Source: JAFCUW01 sp049897565
GTDB taxonomy: Bacteria; Pseudomonadota; Gammaproteobacteria; Burkholderiales; Burkholderiaceae_D
Length of the DNA: 64,000 nt
NCBI RefSeq assembly: GCF_049897565.1
Contig: NZ_JAFCWM010000004.1
Span: 124,001 to 188,000 of the forward strand
Direction: 5' to 3'
The notes beneath the pieces are model-generated. The model made no database searches. It saw only the letters and a program-made list of their open reading frames with translations, and was not told the DNA's origin. Made by a program: the position numbers and the translations under genes. This document shows, piece by piece, positions 1-8,371 of the stretch (the first letter of the stretch is position 1; each line of letters opens with the position of its first letter).

Positions 1-1988
1 CGAAGGGCCTTGTCGGACCAGGCCAGGCGGTCGGACAGGCCGCGCAGGCAGAACAGCAGCAGGCCGATGCCGAGCATGCCGTACACACCGAACAGCGCTG
101 CGTGACCGTGCGCCGCCGTCATGTTCATGCCCTGCATGTAGTACAGCGCGATCGGTGTGTTGATCGTGAAGCCCAGCAGGCCCGCGCCGACGGTGTTCCA
201 GAAGCCGACCGCGATGAAGCACAGGATCGGCCACTTGTAGGCTTGTACCCACGGCGCGGCCTGCGAGCGCTGGTAGTTGCGGTACGCTTCGATGCCGATG
301 ATCGACAGTGGCACCACTTCGAGCGCCGAGAACATCGAGCCGATCGCGATCACCGACGTCGGGGTGCCGGTGAAATACAGGTGGTGCAATGTGCCGAGGA
401 TGCCGCCGAACAGGAACACGATCGTCTCGAGCACGATGGCGCTGTTGGCCGACGCGGCGCGGATCAGGCCCAGGCGCGTGAACAGCAGGGCGATGACGGC
501 GGTGGCGAACACTTCGAAGAAGCCTTCGACCCACAGGTGCACCAGCCACCAGCGCCAGTACTCGACCATCGAATAGTGGGTGGTGCGGCCCCAGGCCAGC
601 GAAGTGGCGTAGAAGCCGCCGATGCAGACCGCGGCGAGGAACACCATGGCGATCAGGCCGCGGCTCTCCGACGGCTTTTTCAGCGCCGGCCACAGCCCGC
701 GTCCGAGCAGCGTGACCCAGAACAGCAGACCGACGAACAGCAGGATCTGCCAGATGCGGCCCATGCTGGTAAATTCCAGGCCCTGGTTGCCGATCCAGAA
801 GGCGAAGTCGACGCCCTGCTTTTGCAGGGTGCCGATCCAGCCGAAAGCGGTTGAACCGACCACGATGAACAGCAGCGCGTAGAACAGCACGTTGACGCCG
901 AGCGCCTGGTACTTCGGTTCATGGCCCGAGATGGCCGGCGCGATATACAGGCCGGTGGCCAGCCAGGCGGTGGCGATCCACAGCACCGCGAACTGGGTGT
1001 GGATGGTGCGGCTGACCGTGTACGGCAAGATATCGGCGAGCGGGAAGCCGAAGAAGCTGTTTCCTTCGACCGAGTAGTGGGCGGTGATGATGCCCATGCC
1101 TACCTGGGCCAGGATCAGGCCGGCGACGACGAAGAAGTACTTGCGCGTCGCCTTCATCGACGGCGTCGGCTTCAGGTCGAACAGCGGGTCGTTCTTCGAT
1201 GGCGTCGGGTCGCCTTCTTCCTTGTGCATCGAATGGAAGAAGATCATGCCGGCGATCGCGGCGATCATCAGGATGACGCTGGCGATCGACCACATGCCTG
1301 CGCCGGCGGTCGGCGTATTGCCAACCAGTGGCTCGTGCGGCCAGTTGCTGGTGTACGACAGGTTGCTCTGGCCCGGACGGTCGGTCGAGGCGGCCCATGA
1401 GGTCCAGAAGAAGAACGCGGTGAGGGACTCGCGGTCCGACGCTTTCGGCAGCGAGTTCGGCGTCATCGCGTACTGCTCGCGCAGCGCGTCGAGCGAGGCG
1501 GCGTCGCCGAACAAATCGTTGAAGTGGGCGGCGGTGCGGCGCACGGCTTCGGCGCGGATCGTCGACAGCGTCAAGGTGCCGGTGGCGGCGTCATAGGTAT
1601 TGGCGCGCAGTTCGTTCTTGACCGTGACGTCGACGCGCGCCTTGTCGCCGATTTCAAGTTCGGCATACTTGCGCTCATGATCGCGCTGCGAGACCAGCTC
1701 CTGCAGCGCCAACGCCTCGCGGTGCAGCCAGTCGGCCGACCAGTCGGGCGCCAGGTAACTGCCGTGGCCCCAGACGGTGCCGAGCTGCTGGCCGCCGGCC
1801 GCCAGCCATGCCTGCTGGCCATACTGGACGTTCTCTTTCGTGTAAAGTACCGTGCCTTCGGTACTGCTTACCTGGATTGGGATGGGCGGCGCTTCGAGGT
1901 AGATTTCGCGGCCGACCCAGAGGAGGGCGGCGAACGAAAATACGCAGATGACCGCTAGCCAGGTCCATAGTTTGCGCGTGGCGTGCAT
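1..1988 (-). CDS. norB: Quinol-dependent nitric oxide reductase NorB/NorZ (3' end outside window)
   Basis: Reduces 2 NO to N2O in the inner membrane with quinol as donor. The 662 codons visible match the single-chain qNor type: an N-terminal membrane anchor (MHATRKLWTWLAV), a roughly 200-residue periplasmic soluble domain, then a heme-copper-oxidase-like core with many membrane helices, including a HGHAALFG stretch typical of the family. qNor proteins are about 750 residues, so roughly 90 C-terminal residues lie beyond position 1. The start at 1988 has an AAGGAAT ribosome site just upstream. No stop was found in the stretches I spot-checked. The upstream palindrome at 2031-2053 suggests NO-responsive control by NsrR. 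A standalone norB without norC fits the quinol type; whether it serves denitrification or NO detoxification cannot be told here. Confidence 0.93.
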   Translation of the reverse strand, partial: MHATRKLWTWLAVICVFSFAALLWVGREIYLEAPPIPIQVSSTEGTVLYTKENVQYGQQAWLAAGGQQLGTVWGHGSYLAPDWSADWLHREALALQELVSQRDHERKYAELEIGDKARVDVTVKNELRANTYDAATGTLTLSTIRAEAVRRTAAHFNDLFGDAASLDALREQYAMTPNSLPKASDRESLTAFFFWTSWAASTDRPGQSNLSYTSNWPHEPLVGNTPTAGAGMWSIASVILMIAAIAGMIFFHSMHKEEGDPTPSKNDPLFDLKPTPSMKATRKYFFVVAGLILAQVGMGIITAHYSVEGNSFFGFPLADILPYTVSRTIHTQFAVLWIATAWLATGLYIAPAISGHEPKYQALGVNVLFYALLFIVVGSTAFGWIGTLQKQGVDFAFWIGNQGLEFTSMGRIWQILLFVGLLFWVTLLGRGLWPALKKPSESRGLIAMVFLAAVCIGGFYATSLAWGRTTHYSMVEYWRWWLVHLWVEGFFEVFATAVIALLFTRLGLIRAASANSAIVLETIVFLFGGILGTLHHLYFTGTPTSVIAIGSMFSALEVVPLSIIGIEAYRNYQRSQAAPWVQAYKWPILCFIAVGFWNTVGAGLLGFTINTPIALYYMQGMNMTAAHGHAALFGVYGMLGIGLLLFCLRGLSDRLAWSDKAL

Positions 1989-2030
1989 ACGATTCCTTAT
2001 TGATGTTGTAGGTGTAAAGGGATGAGGACT

Positions 2031-2053
2031 AAGATGCATTTTATTTGCATGTT
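2031..2053. promoter_or_regulatory. NsrR-like NO-responsive operator upstream of norB
   Basis: A 23-bp near-palindrome with 11-1-11 spacing. The left arm AAGATGCATTT equals the ideal NsrR half-site, and the right arm ATTTGCATGTT matches the mirrored half at 8 of 11 positions. It lies 43 bp upstream of the norB start codon, where a repressor would block transcription. NsrR control of norB is well known in proteobacteria; binding here is inference. A 12-bp inverted copy of its core (CATGCAAATAAA) occurs at 2224-2235 on the hemN side, but without the second arm. Confidence 0.75.
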
Positions 2054-2187
2054 TTGGATGGTGCAAACCCGCTGTGTGGTCAAAACTAATCCAGATTAAG
2101 AATTTCGCAGGACGGCTCGGCGGCGGGAAATCGCACGTTGATAACGCCAGGAAAGCCGATGGTAGTGGGAACGAGGCGCCGCCGCCC

Positions 2188-2201
2188 ATGATGTAGATCA
2201 A
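2188..2201. promoter_or_regulatory. FNR/ANR/DNR-type box upstream of hemN
   Basis: ATGATGTAGATCAA matches the FNR-family consensus TTGAT-N4-ATCAA at 9 of 10 defined positions. The centre lies about 158 bp upstream of the hemN start codon. A class II arrangement would put the transcript start near 2236, leaving a leader of roughly 115 nt. hemN is a classic target of this family under low oxygen, so position and partner agree. It could also act on norB on the other strand. Confidence 0.7.
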
Positions 2202-2352
2202 GTTTGCGCAAGAAGAACTGTTGCATGCAAATAAAGCTCCCACGCGCACATTTCGCCTTGTCGCCCCGAGTTGGCGTCACTACCATGGGTGCCGTTGCGG
2301 CTCGCCGTTGGCTTGCCATCGCGCCGCTGAAATGACACACGGGAGAACAATC

Positions 2353-3792
2353 ATGATCCACACCGACGCGCCGATCCAGGCGAATCCGGCATCGCCGGCG
2401 GTCCACTTCGACGCGGCCCTGATCGCCAAGATGAGCCAGCAAGGGCCGCGCTATACCTCGTATCCGACGGCCGATCGCTTCCGCGCCGGCTACGGCCACG
2501 CCGACTATGCCGCCGTCGTCGGCCAGCTAGGCGAAGCGGCGCCGCGCCTGCCGCTGTCGCTGTACCTGCACATTCCGTTTTGCGAGTCGCTGTGCTACTA
2601 CTGCGCCTGCAACAAGATCATCACCAAAGAGCACGACAAGGCCGCCATCTACCTCGAGTACCTCAAGCGCGAGATCAGCATGCAGGCCGCCTTGCTCGGC
2701 CGCGAGCAGCGCGTCGAGCAACTGCACCTGGGCGGCGGCACGCCGACCTACCTGTCGGACGAGCAGATGGCGTCGCTGATGGCGCACCTGGCCAGCTGCT
2801 TCGAATTCGCTGACGGCGACAGCGGCGAATACTCGATCGAGATCGACCCGCGCACGGTCGACCGCGAGCGCATCCTCTCGCTGCGGCGCCAGGGCTTCAA
2901 CCGCCTCAGTCTCGGCGTGCAGGACTTCGACCCCGAAGTGCAGAAGGCGGTCAACCGCATCCAGCCCGACGCGCTCACGCTCGACGCCATCGGCGCCGCG
3001 CGCGAGGCGGGCTTTGGTTCGATCAGCATCGACCTGATTTACGGCCTGCCTAAGCAGAGCCTGAAAACGATCGGCGAGACGCTGGCCAAGGTGGTGCTGG
3101 CCAGTCCCGACCGGATCTCGATCTACAACTACGCCCACATGCCGCAGCTGTTCAAGTCGCAGCGCCTGATCGTCGACGCCGACCTGCCGAGCGACTCCGA
3201 CAAGCTGGCCATGCTCGGCCTGTGCATCGAGCGCCTGACCGCCGCCGGCTACATTTACATCGGCATGGACCATTTCGCCAAGCCGGACGACGAGCTGGCG
3301 GTGGCGCAGCGCAGCGGCCAGCTGCACCGCAACTTCCAGGGCTACTCGACGCATGCCGACACCGACATGGTGTCGTGCGGCGTGTCGGCCATCAGCGCCG
3401 TCGGCGATTCGTACTGCCAGAACGAGAAGTCGCTCGAGCGCTATTACGCCGCGCTCGACGAAGGCCACCTGCCGGTGGCGCGCGGCATCGAGCTCACGCG
3501 CGACGACGTGATCCGGCGCGACGTCATCGGCCGCCTGATGTGCGATTTCGCGCTGAGCGTGCGGTCGGTCGAGCGCGCGCACGGCATCGAATTCGGCGTC
3601 TACTTCGCCGCCGAACTGCGGCGCCTGCGCGAATTCGAAGGCGATGGGCTGCTTGACATCAGCGACGCCGGGTTGACCGTGACGCCGGCCGGGCGCCTGC
3701 TGGTGCGCAACCTGTGCATGGTGTTCGACAAATACTTCGGCACGTCCAACGACATTGCGCTGCAGCGCATGCGCTACTCGAAAACCATCTGA
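2353..3792 (+). CDS. hemN: Oxygen-independent coproporphyrinogen III oxidase (radical SAM)
   Basis: Converts coproporphyrinogen III to protoporphyrinogen IX without O2, a cytosolic heme-biosynthesis step. 479 residues, the usual HemN length. The radical-SAM cluster motif is visible as C77-ESL-C81-YY-C84 followed by A-C86, the CX3CX2CXC pattern specific to HemN. The LGGGTPTYL stretch (SAM contact) and the C-terminal HemN domain are present. The open frame extends upstream to 2221, but the ATG at 2353 has GGGAG seven bases ahead and gives the family N-terminus. It is divergent from norB and lies behind an FNR-type box, so it probably serves heme supply under low oxygen. Confidence 0.96.
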   Translation: MIHTDAPIQANPASPAVHFDAALIAKMSQQGPRYTSYPTADRFRAGYGHADYAAVVGQLGEAAPRLPLSLYLHIPFCESLCYYCACNKIITKEHDKAAIYLEYLKREISMQAALLGREQRVEQLHLGGGTPTYLSDEQMASLMAHLASCFEFADGDSGEYSIEIDPRTVDRERILSLRRQGFNRLSLGVQDFDPEVQKAVNRIQPDALTLDAIGAAREAGFGSISIDLIYGLPKQSLKTIGETLAKVVLASPDRISIYNYAHMPQLFKSQRLIVDADLPSDSDKLAMLGLCIERLTAAGYIYIGMDHFAKPDDELAVAQRSGQLHRNFQGYSTHADTDMVSCGVSAISAVGDSYCQNEKSLERYYAALDEGHLPVARGIELTRDDVIRRDVIGRLMCDFALSVRSVERAHGIEFGVYFAAELRRLREFEGDGLLDISDAGLTVTPAGRLLVRNLCMVFDKYFGTSNDIALQRMRYSKTI

Positions 3793-3912
3793 ACTGCGCG
3801 ATTCTTAAACCAGTTCAAGCAATGGCCCGCCGCTTCGCATGCCCGCTGGCCAGTCGTGGGTGCGGCGCTCTACAATGGTTTTGCCGCATCCGCGGCTTTC
3901 CCGGAGATGTAC

Positions 3913-4221
3913 ATGAAGAACTTGATTTCCGCTGCGCTCGCGTGCGCGGCCCTCGCTCTGGGCGCACCTGCCCAGGCAAACGCCGACCTGGCAAAAACCA
4001 AGAACTGCATGGGTTGCCATGCGATGGACACCAAGGTGCTCGGTCCCGCCTTCAAGGAAGTGGCGGCCAAGTACAAGGGGCAGAAGGACGCCGAGACCAA
4101 GCTCGTCGCCAGCATTTCAAAAGGCAGTACGGGTACGTGGGGCGCCATGGCGATGCCGCCTAATCCGGTAAGCGCGGCCGAAGCCCAAACGCTGGCCAAG
4201 TGGGTGCTCGCACAAAAGTAG
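3913..4221 (+). CDS. Small class I c-type cytochrome (c551/c8-like), periplasmic
   Basis: 102 residues: a signal peptide (MKNLISAALACAALALGAPAQA, cleavage about residue 22-24), then a monoheme domain. Heme attachment is C32-M-G-C35-H36; the distal Met ligand is in the AMAMPPNPVS segment, as in cytochromes c551. It probably carries electrons in the periplasm to a terminal acceptor enzyme. The start was chosen at 3913 because GGAG lies just ahead and the signal peptide begins there; an ATG six bases earlier is possible. It follows hemN by 120 bp, is probably transcribed separately, and fits the anaerobic-respiration neighbourhood. The electron-transfer partner is unknown. Confidence 0.88.
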   Translation: MKNLISAALACAALALGAPAQANADLAKTKNCMGCHAMDTKVLGPAFKEVAAKYKGQKDAETKLVASISKGSTGTWGAMAMPPNPVSAAEAQTLAKWVLAQK

Positions 4222-4287
4222 CCGTCGGTCTTGCAGGTGTGGGTAATGAAGCATGTCCGCGCCGCGACGAATACAGCAAACCTAAAG

Positions 4288-4346
4288 ACCGTCGTTCCCG
4301 CGCACGCGGGAAGTCGGGTCCGCCAATGGCGGGCACGACGGTTTTT
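4288..4346. repeat. Palindromic intergenic repeat, copy 1; possible bidirectional terminator
   Basis: Between the convergent cytochrome c and nrdJ genes. Outer arms ACCGTCGT (4288-4295) and ACGACGGT (4335-4342) are exact inverted repeats; inside is a perfect hairpin TTCCCGCG-CA-CGCGGGAA, and a T-run follows to 4346. The 31 bases at 4310-4340 recur exactly, inverted, at 56449-56479. The structure and T-run suggest it also terminates transcription. Confidence 0.8.
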
Positions 4347-4384
4347 CGAGCTGTGGTTCTGCAACAGCCCCGCCTGCGCGCGCG

Positions 4385-6850
4385 TTAGCCGCAGCTACCG
4401 ATGTAGTGGCATTCGCTGCAATGGCTGCAGCCATCGACCTTGTGCAGCGCGTGCGCGCCGCAGTCCGGACACTTGCGTCCCGCGTGCGTGCGCTGCGCCG
4501 GCGCGCTCTGGACCGCGCGGTACGACGTGTCGGCCGCGCCGCCGGCCAGCTGGCGCGCCAGTTCCACGGTCGGCACCTGGTCGCCGTTCTGGTCCAGGAA
4601 CCCGCGCCGGATCAGCACCCGCTGCAGCATGAAGGCAATCGCCGCGACCTCCGAGTCGTGATACATCGGCACCTCGCTGCCATCGGCGCGCGTGAAACTG
4701 CCGCAGCGAACCGGCCCCTTCTCCCACACCACTTCGCGCATGTCCGCCAGCGCCCGCGCCACCGAACTGCCGGCGCGCGCCGCCAGCGACAGCAGCCGCA
4801 TCGTCGAGGTGATCCACTGCTGGCCGTCGCTGCGCTGGTTGGCCGGCATGAAGAACTCGAACGGCCGCTCGATCACCACCGGCAGGCCGTCCAGCCGTCC
4901 TTCGGCGCGGATGAAGCTGACCGTCAGATACGCCGCCTTCGGCCCCTCCTGTGTTGTGTAGCGCACCTTGCAGGTGACCGATTCGAGTTCGCCCGATGGC
5001 CGGCTGTCGAAGCGCCGGCGCAGCGGATCTTCATCGGGCAGGACCGCCGACGACGGCGCCGGCGCCACACTGAGCACGCTGGCCAGGCCGGCGTTGGGCC
5101 GATACGTCGCCAATCCCTTCAGGCCAGCGCGCCAGGCATCGCGGTACAGGTCCTTGAAGTCGGCGTACGGATAATCGGCCGGCACGTTGACGGTTTTCGA
5201 AATCGCCGTGTCGATGAACGGCTGCACCGCCTGCATCATGCCCAGGTGGTCGCGCGCCGCCATCTGCAAGGCGGTGACGAATTGCGCGGGCAGGGCGGCG
5301 TCGTTGCTGACGTCGTGGCCGAGGTGGCGGTACAGCCGCCACGCGTGGTCCGCCACCTCGTAGCTGCGGGTGCCGCCATCGGCCATTCGCTTCTTGCGGT
5401 AGTAGACCCACGAGAAAGCCGGCTCGATGCCGTTCGACGCGTTGTCGGCGAACGCCAGCGTGATCGAACCGGTCGGCGCGATCGACAGCAGGTGCGAATT
5501 GCGGATGCCATGTTGAGCGATGCGCGCGCGCAGCGTCGGCGGCAGGCGCCCAATGAACTGGCCGGCCAGGTAGGCCTCGGCGTCGAAGCGCGGGAACGGG
5601 CCTTTTTCAATCGCCAGGTCGATCGAGGCGTTATAGGCGGCGTCGCGCAGGTCCTCGGCGATGCGTGCGGCGAGCGCGCGGCCGGCATCGCTGTCGTAGG
5701 CGACGCCGAGCATCACCAGGGCGCTGCCGAGACCGAGGAAGCCCAGGCCCACGCGCCGCTTGGTGCGACCTTCTTCGGCCTGCTGCGGCAGCGGCCACTC
5801 GGTGGCGTCGAGCGCCAGGTCGAGCATGCGCACGCCGACCGCGGCCACCTCGCGCAGGCGCGCGAAGTCGATCGCCGCCTGCGCCGTGAATGGCGCGTCG
5901 ACAAAACGGGTCAGGTCGATCGAGCCCAGGTCGCAGCAGCCGTACGGCGGCAACGGCTGCTCGCCGCAGGGATTGGTGGCGCACAGCTGCTCGGCGTAGT
6001 ACAGGTTGTTTTCGGCGTTGATGCGGTCGATGAACAGCACACCCGGTTCGGCATGGTCGTAGGTCGACTGCATCACCGCCTGCCACAGCAGGCCGGCGTC
6101 GAGCGTGTGGAACACCCACTTGCCGTCGGCGCGCTGGCTGGCGCCGGCGGCGATCTGGTCGTCGGACGGCTCGGCCGCGTGCACCAGGTCGAACGGCTGC
6201 TGGTCTTCCAGCGCCTGCATGAAGGCGTCGGTCACCGCGATCGACAGGTTGAAGTTGGTGAAGGCGCCGTCATGCTTGGCCGTGATGAAACGTTCGATAT
6301 CCGGATGGTCGATGCGCAGTACGCCCATCTGGGCGCCGCGGCGCGCGCCGGCCGATTCGACCGTCTTGCAGGAAGCGTCGAACACTTCCATGTACGACAC
6401 CGGCCCGGATGCGCGCGAATGGGTGCCCTTGACCTTGCTGCCGCACGGGCGGATGGCGCTGAAGTCGTAGCCGACGCCGCCGCCGCGGCGCATCGTCTCG
6501 GCCGCTTCGGCGACGGCGGTGTAGATGCCGGGCAGGCCGTCGTGCCAGCCGGTGACAGAGTCGCCCACCGGCTGCACGAAGCAGTTCATCAAGGTCGCCT
6601 TCATGCCCATGCCGGCCGCCGAGTTGATGCGGCCGGCCGGAATGAAGCCTTGCTGCTGCGCCCACAGGAACCGCGCGGCCATCGCTTCGCGCAGCTCCGC
6701 GCTTTCGTACTGCGCCAGCGCGTGGGCCACGCGCTCCTGCACCGCGGCGATGGTGTTTTCGCTGCCTTTGGCGTACTTCTCGCACAACACGTCGATCGAC
6801 ACTTCCTGCGCCGGAAGGGACCGGCCAAACATTTTTTCGCTCGCGTTCAT
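4385..6850 (-). CDS. nrdJ: Adenosylcobalamin-dependent (class II) ribonucleotide reductase
   Basis: Reduces ribonucleotides to deoxyribonucleotides using adenosylcobalamin, with or without O2. 821 residues. Visible are the substrate-site NSAAG-type segment near the N-terminus, the central CATNPCGEQPLPPYG segment containing a conserved active-site Cys and NPCGE motif, and a C-terminal zinc-ribbon-like tail (CPDCG...CSHCSECHYIGSCG) carrying the redox cysteines. The start at 6850 (MNASEKMFG) gives the usual N-terminus; 16 upstream open codons are arginine-rich and unlike the family. It is followed upstream on the same strand by ubiT, 137 bp away. No cobalamin riboswitch was recognised in that gap. 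An O2-independent RNR fits this block. Confidence 0.95.
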   Translation of the reverse strand: MNASEKMFGRSLPAQEVSIDVLCEKYAKGSENTIAAVQERVAHALAQYESAELREAMAARFLWAQQQGFIPAGRINSAAGMGMKATLMNCFVQPVGDSVTGWHDGLPGIYTAVAEAAETMRRGGGVGYDFSAIRPCGSKVKGTHSRASGPVSYMEVFDASCKTVESAGARRGAQMGVLRIDHPDIERFITAKHDGAFTNFNLSIAVTDAFMQALEDQQPFDLVHAAEPSDDQIAAGASQRADGKWVFHTLDAGLLWQAVMQSTYDHAEPGVLFIDRINAENNLYYAEQLCATNPCGEQPLPPYGCCDLGSIDLTRFVDAPFTAQAAIDFARLREVAAVGVRMLDLALDATEWPLPQQAEEGRTKRRVGLGFLGLGSALVMLGVAYDSDAGRALAARIAEDLRDAAYNASIDLAIEKGPFPRFDAEAYLAGQFIGRLPPTLRARIAQHGIRNSHLLSIAPTGSITLAFADNASNGIEPAFSWVYYRKKRMADGGTRSYEVADHAWRLYRHLGHDVSNDAALPAQFVTALQMAARDHLGMMQAVQPFIDTAISKTVNVPADYPYADFKDLYRDAWRAGLKGLATYRPNAGLASVLSVAPAPSSAVLPDEDPLRRRFDSRPSGELESVTCKVRYTTQEGPKAAYLTVSFIRAEGRLDGLPVVIERPFEFFMPANQRSDGQQWITSTMRLLSLAARAGSSVARALADMREVVWEKGPVRCGSFTRADGSEVPMYHDSEVAAIAFMLQRVLIRRGFLDQNGDQVPTVELARQLAGGAADTSYRAVQSAPAQRTHAGRKCPDCGAHALHKVDGCSHCSECHYIGSCG

Positions 6851-6987
6851 TCTTGTCCTGAGTATAGTGTGCTGGCCGCCACGACGGCGCCAGCGCATCC
6901 ACTATCGGCGAAGCGCCGACGAAAGTCCTTGAAGCAGGCTAAGGATTCAGGCACGAAACGCGAACCGTCAGGCGTGGCGCCGATGGC

Positions 6988-7461
6988 CTAGCGAGTACGC
7001 CCCGGCCCAGGTGGCCGCTGAAACGGCGTCAGGCGCTGCAGGAACAGGTCGAACGCGCCAAGGTCGAAGGCATCGATCGCGTTCTTGAAAAGCAAACCGA
7101 GTTCGGTGTCGCCTTCGAGCGACAGGCGGCGCCGGAAGAACAGGCTGTCCGGGTCTTCCTCGCGGCGCGCCAGCAGCCACAGGTCGTGCAGCGCCGCGGC
7201 GATAGCCAGGTCCGGCGTGGCGCCGGGGCCGTGCGCCGTGAAGCCGCGCCCGCGCCAGCTGACGTTGAAAGCGACGCCCATATCGCTGACGCGCAGCTGC
7301 AGCAGTTTGCCTTCCAGCCCGGCGCGGGCATCGGCCGCCAGTTGCGGCGCCAGCGTCGCGTTGAGCAGGCGCGCGAACAGCCACGAGCCGGGATAGGCGG
7401 GCAGGCGCGCGAGCACGCTGCCGATCGACGGCGCCAGGGGCCGGCGCTGGCGCCAGTTCAT
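6988..7461 (-). CDS. ubiT: UbiT, SCP2-domain accessory factor of anaerobic ubiquinone synthesis
   Basis: 157 residues with one SCP2 lipid-binding domain (about 35-140), the family of E. coli UbiT/YhbT. UbiT is known to bind isoprenoid quinone intermediates and is needed for O2-independent ubiquinone formation with UbiU and UbiV. The start at 7461 (MNWRQRRPL) overlaps the ubiV stop in ATGA, showing translational coupling. It is last of the ubiU-ubiV-ubiT order. The N-terminus is rich in Arg/Pro, so the exact start could be slightly different. Confidence 0.85.
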   Translation of the reverse strand: MNWRQRRPLAPSIGSVLARLPAYPGSWLFARLLNATLAPQLAADARAGLEGKLLQLRVSDMGVAFNVSWRGRGFTAHGPGATPDLAIAAALHDLWLLARREEDPDSLFFRRRLSLEGDTELGLLFKNAIDAFDLGAFDLFLQRLTPFQRPPGPGRTR

Positions 7462-8351
7462 GCCGCCACCTGCAGCATGCCGCTCTGGCCGTACCAGTAG
7501 CCGTTGCACGGCGGCCCTGGCAGCGAAGGCGCCAGCAGCTTGCGCGCCTCGTCCGGCGCCAGCAAGCCGCGCCGGGCCTGGTCGTAGATGTCGAGCAGCG
7601 GCGCGGTGCCGCTGGCCTGCGGGCTGATGCGCAGCACGTCGACGCCGGTCGCGGCCAGTTGGTCCAGTTCGCCGATCAGGCACTGCACCGACGACGACTG
7701 CGTCTGGGTGCCGTTCAGTACCAGGAACGGCGCCTGTTCGCGGGTGCGCAGCAGCAGGCCGTCCGGGTGATCGAGGCAGCTGAACTGGCAGTCGTCTTTC
7801 GGCAGGTTGCGGTTTCGGGCGGTGAAGCAGCGCGCCGAAAACGCCAGCGGCATGCGCCCGTGCGCGAAGATCTCGGTTTCCATCGCCGCCGGCCCGTCGC
7901 GCAGCACGTCGACCAGCTGGTCGCGCCCCATTTCCAGCGGCAGCACTCAGCGCGCCGCGCCCAGTTCGGCCAGCACCGCCAGCGCCGGCCCGTTGTACAG
8001 GTTCAGGTGCGGCCCGGCGACGAATGGCGCGCCCGGCGCCAGGCTGTGGACGGCGCCGAAGTCGTTCGCCTCGACCAGGTAGCGGCCGTTGGTGGCGATC
8101 TTGCGCAGCGCCGTCACTTCGCTGGTCGACTCGATCAGGGCCTGGGTCGAGAACACGGCCTGCTTGCCGGCGGCGGCCAGCATGTCGGCGACGTCGAACC
8201 AGTCGCTCAGCTTCATCTCGTGGCGGCGCGAGCAGACCGTCTCGCCGAGGTAGACGATGTCGGCCGGGCCTGCGGCTACCTGCTGGTAAAAATCAAACAT
8301 GACGGCGCGAGGCCAATAGGTCAGGACGGGGCCAAGGGCCAGCTTCAACAT
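7458..8351 (-). pseudogene. ubiV: UbiV with an in-frame TGA at codon 135
   Basis: UbiV (peptidase U32 family, 4Fe-4S) hydroxylates ubiquinone precursors with UbiU without O2. The gene reads 134 codons from MLKLALGPVLTYWP, meets TGA (7947-7949), then continues in the same frame for 162 codons (GTG-LPLEMGRDQ) to 7458. From memory, E. coli UbiV has R-W-C-M-P-V-E where this has R-stop-V-L-P-L-E, so TGA replaces a Trp codon. All four cluster cysteines (ETVC; SARC; DDC-QFS-C) survive on both sides. Start by ATG with GGAG upstream. Possibilities: nonsense mutation, sequencing error, two-chain expression (GTG directly follows the stop), or readthrough. Everything else looks selected, so the lesion is young or not real. 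Confidence 0.85.
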
Positions 8352-8371
8352 GGGACAGACTCCGTTGGTGG

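Noticed and set aside
2086..2499. Open frame on the minus strand over the norB-hemN spacer
   Set aside because: It covers regulatory sites and the hemN start, has no ribosome site and no protein-like pattern.
6851..6987. Cobalamin riboswitch in front of nrdJ
   Set aside because: Too short for the full fold and no B12-box-like sequence recognised; only a small TCGGCG-AAG-CGCCGA hairpin is present.
4406..6991. 861-codon open frame antisense to nrdJ
   Set aside because: GC-rich third positions keep the opposite strand open; its translation is Arg/His/Gln-rich with no domain, while the nrdJ frame has full family conservation.
7947..7949. Selenocysteine recoding of the ubiV TGA
   Set aside because: UbiV is not a selenoprotein and the E. 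coli residue I recall here is Trp, not Cys; no SECIS-like hairpin was evident right after the codon.
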